Source of the DNA: Secundilactobacillus pentosiphilus
GTDB taxonomy: Bacteria > Bacillota > Bacilli > Lactobacillales > Lactobacillaceae
Length of the DNA stretch: 45,500 nucleotides
Assembly: GCF_002217985.1 (NCBI RefSeq)
Contig: NZ_BCMI01000020.1
Coordinates: forward strand, 1 to 45,500
Direction: 5' to 3'
Positions 33,283-39,823 of the stretch are shown here, piece by piece (the first letter of the stretch is position 1; each line of letters starts with the position of its first letter). Position numbers and translations under genes: made by a program. The notes below the pieces were generated by a model. That model saw nothing but the letters and a program-made list of their open reading frames with translations. It did not search any database and had not been told where the DNA came from.

Positions 33283-33467
33283 TTAAAACGTTTCACAGAG
33301 AACTGGGATAGGCTGAAACCCGGCAGCGTTATAATGGCAGAAACACTTGGTTGCGCAACCAATATCAGCGATTAGAGGCAGTTCAGATGAACTGCGAACT
33401 TGGGTGGAACAGCGTTACGACGCCCCTTGGTCCTCAGATAATGAGGCACCAAGGGGCGTCGTTTTTG
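33283..33467 (+). promoter_or_regulatory. T-box leader, probably glycine-specific
   Basis: T-box motif TGGGTGGAACAGCG (33401-33414), then a terminator ACGACGCCCCTTGG/CCAAGGGGCGTCGT with T-run (33417-33466). The Stem I distal part is ACAGAGAACTGGG...ACCCGGC. GGC-A at 33336-33339 directly precedes GAAAC (33340-33344), which pairs with GTTTC at 33290-33294: the position of a specifier codon, here Gly. The bulge TGGA pairs with a U discriminator base, as in tRNA-Gly. The leader is short and an alternative pairing AACG/CGTT competes, so the specifier is tentative. Confidence 0.85.
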
Positions 33468-33487
33468 CGTTCAGGAAGGAATTGGTT

Positions 33488-34861
33488 ATGAAAAAACAAG
33501 ATCAAAAGTTATCGCGCTCGTTGCAAAGCAGGCACATTCAGATGATCGCCATCGGTGGGGCTATCGGAACCGGCTTGTTTCTGGGTTCTGGCAGCGCCAT
33601 CCATACCTCGGGTCCGTCAATTATTCTGGCGTACCTGATCGTTGGCCTATTTTGCTTTTTTATGATGCGGGCCATTGGCGAACTGTTACTGTCGGATACC
33701 ACTAAGCACTCCTTCTTGGATTTTGTGAGGCAATATCTGGGTGACCAGATGGAATTTGTGACCGGCTGGCTGTACTGGTTCTGCTGGATCAGTCTGGCCA
33801 TGGCGGATCTGACTGCCACTGGGATCTACATCAAGTTTTGGTTCCCATCGATACCGCAGTGGGTCGCCCCGTTTGTGATCCTGGTTTGTCTCTACTTCAC
33901 TAACCGGATTAACGTTAAAGCCTTTGGAGAAATGGAATCCTGGTTCTCACTGATCAAAGTGGCGGCCATTATTATCCTGGTGGCTGTCGGCTTCACGCTG
34001 GCCATCCTGCATACTCCGGTTGATGGTCAGGCAGCGTCCTTTAGTAACTTAGTTAGTCACGGTGGCTTTTTTCCAACTGGCGGCTACGGTTTCCTAATGG
34101 CGTTTCAAATGGTGGTTTTCGCCTTTGTCGGCATTGAAATGGTAGGGCTGACTGCGGGTGAAACGAATGATCCGGCAACCAACTTGCCCAAGGCCATCAA
34201 TAGCTTGCCGATTCGGATCGGCCTCTTCTACGTTGGTTCCATGATCGCCATAATGAGTGTTTACCCATGGAATAAAATCACCACGACTGCCAGTCCGTTT
34301 GTCCAAGTGTTTGCTGGGATTGGGGTCACTGGTGCCGCCGGGGTCTTAAATTTCGTGGTGCTGACCGCGGCCTTATCTGCTACTAACAGCTGCCTGTTTA
34401 GCACCAGTCGGACGCTGCATACACTGAGCTGGGGCGGTAACGCGCCGAAAAGCTTGGCGACACTCAATAAGAGCGGGGTCCCAACAAACTCGCTGAATTT
34501 TTCCACGCTGGTCTTGCTGATCATTGTGGTCCTGAACTACTTAATGCCAGCCAGCGTGTTTACCCTGATCTCCGGTGTGTCAACGATCAACTTTGTCCTG
34601 GTCTGGGTCATCTTGATCTGGTGCCACCTACGTTATCGTCACGTTCATCCAGCCGGGGCGCCGACTTTCCGGATGCCGGGTTATCCGGTGACCGATTGGC
34701 TGAGTCTGGTTTTCTTCATCAGTGTGTTAGTGTTCTTACTGATCAACGGGGCTACCCGTATTTCCATGATCGTTTCGCTAGTCGTTTTCTTCGTGATGCT
34801 GGTGATTTACCAGTTAATCTACCGGCCGCACCGGCAAAACAGGACGCACTCGGTAGAATAG
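33488..34861 (+). CDS. Amino acid permease (APC family, CycA/GabP-like)
   Basis: 457 residues from the ATG at 33488 with AGGAAGG upstream; the longer open frame runs through the T-box leader. Twelve predicted membrane segments. AAT-family motifs: RHIQMIAIGGAIGTGLFLGSG at the start, GEL near residue 65, and VVFAFVGIEMVGLTAGETNDPATNLPKAI near 215-245. Proton-coupled amino acid uptake. The family includes the D-Ala/D-Ser/glycine carrier CycA, which fits the glycine reading of the leader. Short basic cytoplasmic tail. Confidence 0.9.
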   Translation: MKKQDQKLSRSLQSRHIQMIAIGGAIGTGLFLGSGSAIHTSGPSIILAYLIVGLFCFFMMRAIGELLLSDTTKHSFLDFVRQYLGDQMEFVTGWLYWFCWISLAMADLTATGIYIKFWFPSIPQWVAPFVILVCLYFTNRINVKAFGEMESWFSLIKVAAIIILVAVGFTLAILHTPVDGQAASFSNLVSHGGFFPTGGYGFLMAFQMVVFAFVGIEMVGLTAGETNDPATNLPKAINSLPIRIGLFYVGSMIAIMSVYPWNKITTTASPFVQVFAGIGVTGAAGVLNFVVLTAALSATNSCLFSTSRTLHTLSWGGNAPKSLATLNKSGVPTNSLNFSTLVLLIIVVLNYLMPASVFTLISGVSTINFVLVWVILIWCHLRYRHVHPAGAPTFRMPGYPVTDWLSLVFFISVLVFLLINGATRISMIVSLVVFFVMLVIYQLIYRPHRQNRTHSVE

Positions 34862-34965
34862 TCAGTCAGCAGCGGTTGCATCTAACCTCTAAACATGACA
34901 CTATGTTATAGTACATTCAGTCGGTATTCGGCTGAGTCAACTGAATTAAAAGGGGTAAATCAATC

Positions 34966-35790
34966 GTGATCAAACACATTTTTTCCGATATGGACGGCAC
35001 GCTACTGAATCAGCATGGGAAGGTGTCAGCTGGCAATAAAACTGCTATTCAACACGCGGGCATTCCGTTTACACTGGTTTCTGCGCGGTCACCCAGACAG
35101 ATGATGGACGCCATTGAAACGTTAAAATTATCTGCGCCTCAGATCGGGTTTAACGGCGGGGTGATTTACCAGGCGAAGGACGAACAGCTGCAAGTGATCG
35201 AAGACGCGCCGGTACCCAGTCAGGTGGTTAAACGCGTGGTGGACTTGGTTGAAGCCAGCTTTCCAGAAACGGGGATCAGCTTGTTTGGCTTAACCAGCTG
35301 GCAGGTCACCCGGATGGACGACGGTATTGCCTTCTTTCAAGAAGACATGCCGCAAAAACCCACGGTACTTGATCAGGAGACCTTTTGGCGTCATCCGGAA
35401 CCGATCTACAAAATCACCTTTTGCGTCTTAAACTTAGATGTGATGAACGGAATCGTAAAAATCCTGCAAGCTGCTGAACTTCCAGGGGTGGCCATGCAAA
35501 AATCCAGTGATATTTATCTGGATATCACGGCTAGTGCAGCTAAGAAATCGCGGGGTGTGAATTACATTGCGCAGCGAGAACAGTTAGATTTAAATGAAAC
35601 AGCGGCTTTTGGTGATGGTCCTAACGATATTCCCATGCTGAAACTGGTTGGCATGCCGATTGTCATGGCTAACGGGTTACCGAACGTGAAGCAAGTTGCC
35701 CGTTACCTGACCGCTGACAATGACCATGATGGTGTTGGTCGGGGAATCGATCAGTTCATACTTGGACAACAAACACAAAATCTGAACTAG
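34966..35790 (+). CDS. Cof-type HAD-IIB sugar phosphatase
   Basis: 274 residues from a GTG (AAAGGGG ahead). HAD motif I FSDMDGTLLN (nucleophile Asp and acid Asp), motif II in TLVSARS, motif III Lys in AAKKSRGVNYI, motif IV GDGPNDIPMLK; a large C2B cap in between. Members dephosphorylate sugar phosphates, FMN or pyridoxal phosphate; the specific substrate is not predictable. Single gene with its own terminator. Confidence 0.92.
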   Translation: MIKHIFSDMDGTLLNQHGKVSAGNKTAIQHAGIPFTLVSARSPRQMMDAIETLKLSAPQIGFNGGVIYQAKDEQLQVIEDAPVPSQVVKRVVDLVEASFPETGISLFGLTSWQVTRMDDGIAFFQEDMPQKPTVLDQETFWRHPEPIYKITFCVLNLDVMNGIVKILQAAELPGVAMQKSSDIYLDITASAAKKSRGVNYIAQREQLDLNETAAFGDGPNDIPMLKLVGMPIVMANGLPNVKQVARYLTADNDHDGVGRGIDQFILGQQTQNLN

Positions 35791-35813
35791 ATTTTAGTTA
35801 AATGGTAGATTAA

Positions 35814-35858
35814 AGAAACACGCTCAAGGCTAAAATTTAGCTTGAGCGTGTTTCTAAT
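35814..35858. terminator. Bidirectional terminator
   Basis: GAAACACGCTCAAG/CTTGAGCGTGTTTC, between the HAD gene and the convergent acetyltransferase. Confidence 0.85.
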
Positions 35859-35926
35859 TTGTAAAGCCGCCTTTAACCAGTAGTCATTTGACTTTAACAG
35901 TGATTGCCTGTTTGATGCGAGAGCAG

Positions 35927-36361
35927 TTATAATAACTGCTTCGTTAACGTGATGGCCGGAACGCCGTCTTCTTCGTAGGGTTCTGAAGAAACTTGGTAAC
36001 CTTGACGTTCATAAAACCCCTTAGCCGTCATTTCACTGTGGATGACAGATTTAACGTAACCGTGGGTGCGACCGTACTCTTCCAGTGTTGAAATGACCTT
36101 AGCACCGAGGTGTTGACCGCGGTAGTCTTTAATGGTGGCAATTCTTCCTGGACGCATGGTTGTTTTGTCGATTGTTTGAAAACGCCCGGTAGCGACTGGT
36201 TGGCCATCATCGGTATAAATGACGGTGTAAACACGATCAGTTTCGTCGTTGTCATCAAATTCATCTTGCATTTTAATGGTGCGTTCCAGGACAAAAACGG
36301 TCATTCTGATGTAGAGTGCAGCAGCATGATTCCAGGGTTCTGATCCGGTATGGATGTTCAT
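35927..36361 (-). CDS. GNAT-family N-acetyltransferase
   Basis: 144 residues. GCN5-related fold with acetyl-CoA loop RIATIKDYRGQHLGAKVISTLEEYGR (Q/R-x-x-G-x-G/A type) and the C-terminal FYERQGYQVSSEPYEEDGVPAITL of the ElaA/YjcF-like group. The acceptor is unknown. AAGGAGTC six bases before the ATG. Upstream (to the right) is the structured non-coding block. Confidence 0.9.
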   Translation of the reverse strand: MNIHTGSEPWNHAAALYIRMTVFVLERTIKMQDEFDDNDETDRVYTVIYTDDGQPVATGRFQTIDKTTMRPGRIATIKDYRGQHLGAKVISTLEEYGRTHGYVKSVIHSEMTAKGFYERQGYQVSSEPYEEDGVPAITLTKQLL

Positions 36362-36438
36362 GGTAAGACTCCTTACGAAATGTATAATGGCTCTATTATA
36401 ACCCTAACGTGAGGTTGAATTAAGTATCATTCCGTTAC

Positions 36439-36585
36439 GTGAAACAGGCAACTCGTAGTGGGGGCGCTCCGGAACTATTTTTTCGGGTACCCCACCGAAA
36501 AAAGGATTTCCTCCGTCTCCCGTAGTAGTAAGTGAGCCAAGTATACTCACTAACTACTACTCGCACCACGATTTGCCTGTTTCAC
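36439..36585 (-). repeat. Three-way-junction repeat, copy 1
   Basis: Closing stem GTGAAACAGGCAA/TTGCCTGTTTCAC (13 perfect pairs at 36439-36451 and 36573-36585). Inside: hairpin GTAGTAGTAAGTGAG/CTCACTAACTACTAC (14 of 15 pairs) and hairpin TTTTTTCGG/CCGAAAAAA. On the minus strand the joints read ATCGTGGTGCGA, GGGAGACGGAGGAAATCC and CCCACTACGAGTTGCC, all shared with copy 2. Confidence 0.75.
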
Positions 36586-36602
36586 TCCACTGCATTTGAA
36601 TT

Positions 36603-36712
36603 GCTGCTTTTTAGGCAGCAGTTAGTTATGTTGCTGACGCAAATTCGCCAACTTAACTGAAGTGCTTGAACCAGAATGTAGTCGTATTTGCGACAGCAAT
36701 CGCCTGGTTCAG
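36603..36712. other. Interleaved inverted repeats (possible pseudoknot)
   Basis: Stem 1 TTGCTGACGCAAAT (36631-36644) with ATTTGCGACAGCAA (36686-36699), 13 of 14 pairs. Stem 2 CTTGAACCAG (36665-36674) with CTGGTTCAG (36704-36712). The two stems interleave. A small CTGCT/AGCAG hairpin precedes at 36604-36620. Confidence 0.5.
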
Positions 36713-36743
36713 TTGATACATCAGGGATGTAAAATGAAGCGGA

Positions 36744-36885
36744 GCCGGGCGGGTAGATTATGGTGTCGATGTCACTTGACTACCGTTCTTTGGTAGTTTA
36801 GTGACATGGGAGATGGTGGAGATCCGCCCTAAGCGCAGCGCAAGTGCTAGCTTCACCACGACCCACTATGAGCTGCCCGCCCGGC
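36744..36885 (+). repeat. Three-way-junction repeat, copy 2
   Basis: Closing stem GCCGGGCGGGTAG/CTGCCCGCCCGGC (12 pairs plus one G-U). Inside: hairpin TGTCACTTGACTACC/GGTAGTTTAGTGACA and a third hairpin around AAGCGCA/TGCTAGCTT. Joints: ATTATGGTGTCGA, GGGAGATGGTGGAGATCC (36808-36825) and CCCACTATGAGCTGCC (36862-36877), matching the minus strand of copy 1 while the stems are unrelated. Confidence 0.75.
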
Positions 36886-37188
36886 GTAGCGGAATGCTAT
36901 ATTTAAACCAAACAAGAAATTTGTCAGTCTATAGGTTGTAGGAGATGTTTTCTGAAACAGAGGGGACCAGTCACCACTTAAACTGAACTTAAAAATAACA
37001 ATCATTTCAAATTTTCTTTTAGAGTTAGAAATTCCTTACGATTCGCGTTATTCACACTATTACTGCCTATGATTCAGTAAAATTTACGTAGTGTCTTTTA
37101 ACGGTCAAAGTGAGTGAGCGACTTGCCCCGACCCCTTAAATTATGATTAAATACCAGTAAACCACTATTCATGAGTATGGAGGCAAAA

Positions 37189-38121
37189 ATGAGCAGTATT
37201 TTATCCGTGCAAAATTTAAATAAAAGTTTTGGCAACAAGCACGTACTGCACGATGTGTCGTTTGATTTGAAAAAGGGACATATCGTGGGACTTGTTGGCC
37301 CTAACGGTGCGGGAAAATCAACCTTGATGAAAACCATGCTGGGCCTGTTTAATTACGACTCAGGCAGTATCAAGATTGCGGGAGAAACGGTGACGCCCCA
37401 GAAACACGAATCGCTGTCGAAGGTTGGTGCACTGATTGAATATCCCGGTATTTACCCGTTCTTAACCGGCTGGGATCATCTGCAACTGTTTGCGGATGGC
37501 GACCACCAATTGATTCACATTCAAAAAATTATTTCACAGCTAAACATGGATAGCTATATTAAGCGCAAGGCCAGGGGTTATTCGCTAGGGATGAAGCAGA
37601 AGTTGGGCATCGCTTTAGCGTTAGTTAACTTCCCAGAATTAGTTATTCTCGATGAACCGATGAACGGTTTAGATCCGCAGGCCACCAAAGACTTACGGGA
37701 TCTAATCATTACCGAATCTCAGCGCGGGACAACTTTCCTCATTTCCTCGCATATTTTAAGTGAACTGCAACGGCTGGCACAGGATCTGCTGATTATTGAT
37801 GAGGGCAGTATCGTTCAGCAGACGACGATGCACGAGCTACTAGCTTCACAAGGTAAACAGACCATCATGTTAATGACCAGCAATGATCATAAGGCCCGTC
37901 AGCTGCTGAAAAAGGCCAAGTTTGAGATGACGCCCGATCCACGGGTGGAAGTGATCGCCAAGGATGATAACACCATGCCGGAAATTTTACGGCTGCTGGT
38001 TGAGGGCGGCGTTGATATCTTGGACGTTCAGCGACTTGAAGGTAACTTAGAGAGTTCATTGCTGGAAGTTCTGAAACAAAGCCGGATCAAGAAAAGATTA
38101 GCCGAAGAAGAGGCAGAATAG
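37189..38121 (+). CDS. ABC transporter ATP-binding protein (BcrA/NatA type)
   Basis: 310 residues from the ATG at 37189 (TGGAGG five bases upstream). Walker A GLVGPNGAGKST (about 35-46), a variant signature YSLGMKQKLG in place of LSGGQ as in bacitracin-type exporters, Walker B LVILDEPMNGLDP, and switch His in LISSHIL. A C-terminal ~90-residue DUF4162-like extension ends in an acidic tail. It energises the membrane partner encoded 14 bases downstream. The substrate is likely a peptide antibiotic or similar amphiphile by family; no two-component system adjoins. Confidence 0.93.
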   Translation: MSSILSVQNLNKSFGNKHVLHDVSFDLKKGHIVGLVGPNGAGKSTLMKTMLGLFNYDSGSIKIAGETVTPQKHESLSKVGALIEYPGIYPFLTGWDHLQLFADGDHQLIHIQKIISQLNMDSYIKRKARGYSLGMKQKLGIALALVNFPELVILDEPMNGLDPQATKDLRDLIITESQRGTTFLISSHILSELQRLAQDLLIIDEGSIVQQTTMHELLASQGKQTIMLMTSNDHKARQLLKKAKFEMTPDPRVEVIAKDDNTMPEILRLLVEGGVDILDVQRLEGNLESSLLEVLKQSRIKKRLAEEEAE

Positions 38122-38135
38122 GAGGGGCGCTTAAA

Positions 38136-38912
38136 GTGTGGACTTTAGTGAGACAAGAAAGTTTTAAATTAACAAGAAAAGTCAGTACTTGGATCAGTAC
38201 GGGATTTTTGGTTGGCGTTGAGATCTTATTCGCCTTTTTATCACGCATTTACCCGCAAACCTTCGTTCCGGCTAACATGTTTGAGTCACTGTATTTTTCA
38301 CGACCCATTATTATTTTCTATATGATTGCGGCGACGGCGACCATCATCACCATGGAATTTCAGTACGGCACGATGAAACAAGTACTGTACCGGCGTTATT
38401 CGCGTGGGCAGATTTTAGTCAGCAAGTGGCTGGCAGTTTTCTTTTACACCCTGTATTGGTACGTTATGAGTACTGGAATCGCCTTACTGCTGAAGGCAAT
38501 GCTGTTTCACCATACGCTAAGTATTCATCAGGGTGCTGGCGATGGGATGTCGATTTTTACTAGGGGACTAGCGATATCGGCGGCCAGCCTGGTGAGCCTC
38601 TGGCTATTACTGAGTGTGGTATTTCTGTTAGCAAACTTATTTCGGAATTCCGCTGCAGCGGTTTCAGTCGGGATCATTGGCTACTTTGCCGCTTATATCG
38701 TGACCCAGCTGTTAACGATCCTGATTCAAAAATGGGATTGGGCAAAGTGGAACCCGGTTACGATGACCTTGTACCCAAGCATGATGGCGCGACCTGGTTA
38801 TTATCAGTCGTTGCTGAATATGCAGGGATGGCAGATGCTGCTTGGCAACTTCATTTATATCGCCATCTTTTTAGGGATTGGGTATTACGTCTTTAATAAA
38901 CGAAACGTTTAA
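38136..38912 (+). CDS. ABC-2 type permease
   Basis: 258 residues from a GTG (GGAGGGG upstream). Six predicted membrane segments, with MWTLVRQESFKLTRK at the N-terminus typical of BcrB/NatB-like ABC-2 permeases, TMEFQYGTMKQVLYRRYSRGQILVSK in the first cytoplasmic loop, and a short basic tail (FNKRNV). Second gene of a two-gene exporter operon with the ATPase at 37189. Confidence 0.9.
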   Translation: MWTLVRQESFKLTRKVSTWISTGFLVGVEILFAFLSRIYPQTFVPANMFESLYFSRPIIIFYMIAATATIITMEFQYGTMKQVLYRRYSRGQILVSKWLAVFFYTLYWYVMSTGIALLLKAMLFHHTLSIHQGAGDGMSIFTRGLAISAASLVSLWLLLSVVFLLANLFRNSAAAVSVGIIGYFAAYIVTQLLTILIQKWDWAKWNPVTMTLYPSMMARPGYYQSLLNMQGWQMLLGNFIYIAIFLGIGYYVFNKRNV

Positions 38913-38924
38913 AAATCGATCTTA

Positions 38925-38977
38925 TTGATTGAGCAGCAGCCTCCGTATATAATGTGTGTATACATGATATGCGGAGG
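38925..38977 (+). promoter_or_regulatory. Promoter and palindromic operator of the AbrB-Doc pair
   Basis: TTGATT (38925-38930), 17 bases, TATAAT (38948-38953). A palindrome CCTCCGTATATAAT/ATGATATGCGGAGG (12 of 14 pairs, 38940-38977) spans from before the -10 through the Shine-Dalgarno GCGGAGG, with TGTATACA at its middle. Confidence 0.65.
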
Positions 38978-38986
38978 TTTTTTACG

Positions 38987-39205
38987 ATGACAGTTAAAAG
39001 TCGAAAAGTGGGAAATGCGATGGTTTTGACGATCCCTGCTGAATTAAAAGTGCCACAAAATACAGAATTCGAGCCGTACGTTGATGAAGCCGGAAACGTC
39101 ATTTTTAAAAGAGTAAAGTCGCAGTTAACGGAAGAGGAAACTGAAGATATTCACATGTTTATGGATCAATTTCAGCCGCTATTACAGAAACTCAAGGATC
39201 GTTAA
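38987..39205 (+). CDS. AbrB/MazE-type antitoxin
   Basis: 72 residues from the ATG at 38987 (GCGGAGG nine bases upstream). A SpoVT/AbrB swapped-hairpin DNA-binding domain: VKSRKVGNAMVLTIPAELKVPQNTEFEPYVDEAGNVIFKRV. An acidic C-terminal helix (LTEEETEDIHMFMDQFQPLLQKL) is the likely toxin-binding part. It is two bases ahead of the Doc toxin and would repress the operon through the palindrome described upstream. Confidence 0.88.
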   Translation: MTVKSRKVGNAMVLTIPAELKVPQNTEFEPYVDEAGNVIFKRVKSQLTEEETEDIHMFMDQFQPLLQKLKDR

Positions 39206-39207
39206 CA

Positions 39208-39612
39208 ATGAAGTATTTGACGCGAAATCAGTTTTTAGAGATTAACAAATATGCGGTTACTTCCGTTGGCGGTGTTAACTATGGCGTCCAATCAGAAGCT
39301 GCGTTAGAAGTGATTATTAATCAGCCTGATCAAGTTGTTTTTGGCCATGAGCTGTATCGTACTATTTGGCTTAAAGCGGCCTTTATCTTGCAAAAAATTA
39401 CCAAAAAGCACGTTTTTGTTGATGGTAATAAGCGAACAGCGATTATGGCAGCTCTATACTTTCTGCATTTGAACGGGTATCAAGTTAAAGAGCTGTCACT
39501 GGTTAATCAGGCGGATGATTTTGTTTTAGCCATTACCAATTCTCCGGATAATGAGGATACTATGGTGGAGATTGCTAAGTGGCTGGAAGCAAATCATCAT
39601 CGGGCGAGGTAG
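39208..39612 (+). CDS. doc: Doc-type (Fic fold) toxin
   Basis: 134 residues. Death-on-curing family: the Fic/Doc motif is HVFVDGNKRTA (residues 68-78), intact for catalytic His, Asp and Arg. Doc kinases phosphorylate EF-Tu and stop translation. Phage P1 Doc pairs with Phd, but here the partner is an AbrB/MazE-type antitoxin. No in-frame damage is seen, so the pair looks functional. A strong terminator follows. Confidence 0.9.
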   Translation: MKYLTRNQFLEINKYAVTSVGGVNYGVQSEAALEVIINQPDQVVFGHELYRTIWLKAAFILQKITKKHVFVDGNKRTAIMAALYFLHLNGYQVKELSLVNQADDFVLAITNSPDNEDTMVEIAKWLEANHHRAR

Positions 39613-39630
39613 TCGTTAGTTTCACGTGAT

Positions 39631-39685
39631 TAAAAGATCCCGCAATCTTCAGATAGTTTCTCTGAAGATTGCGGGATCTTTTTTG
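39631..39685 (+). terminator. Rho-independent terminator of the TA operon
   Basis: AAAAGATCCCGCAATCTTCAG/CTGAAGATTGCGGGATCTTTT; a 21-base stem followed by a T-run. Confidence 0.9.
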
Positions 39686-39711
39686 CTAGTTTAATTTTAC
39701 ATTGCTGAAAC

Positions 39712-39823
39712 GTGCTCCAGCAGGCAGGGACTTGCATCTAAGCCGCGGGCAACCAAAATCCAAAACCGGGATTTTCGTTGCCCGCGGCTTAGACTCCAGT
39801 CCCTAACCGCCTGCTTCCGCACT
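39712..39823 (+). repeat. Long-hairpin repeat, copy E
   Basis: GCAGGC/GCCTGC, AGGGACT/AGTCCCT with AACC bulge, copy-specific CTAAGCCGCGGGCAAC/GTTGCCCGCGGCTTAG (16 perfect pairs) around the centre AAATCCAAAACCGGGATTT. It ends exactly at the stop codon of the convergent YhgE/Pip gene. Confidence 0.88.

Larger units (their letters stand above)
36362..37188. other. 0.8 kb non-coding block with three structured elements
   Basis: No supported open frame. It contains, in order, a three-way-junction repeat on the minus strand, an interleaved stem pair and a second three-way-junction repeat on the plus strand, each listed separately. A ~300-base AT-rich stretch before the ABC transporter gene should contain its promoter; I cannot fix the boxes. 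Confidence 0.7.

Noticed and set aside
33347-33487. N-terminal extension of the amino acid permease
   Set aside because: These codons are the T-box and its terminator. The ATG at 33488 has the ribosome binding site and the family start.
38136-38912. The ABC pair at 37189-38912 as a bacteriocin immunity locus
   Set aside because: No bacteriocin precursor, modification gene or two-component system is adjacent. Only the generic BcrA/NatA family resemblance is supported.
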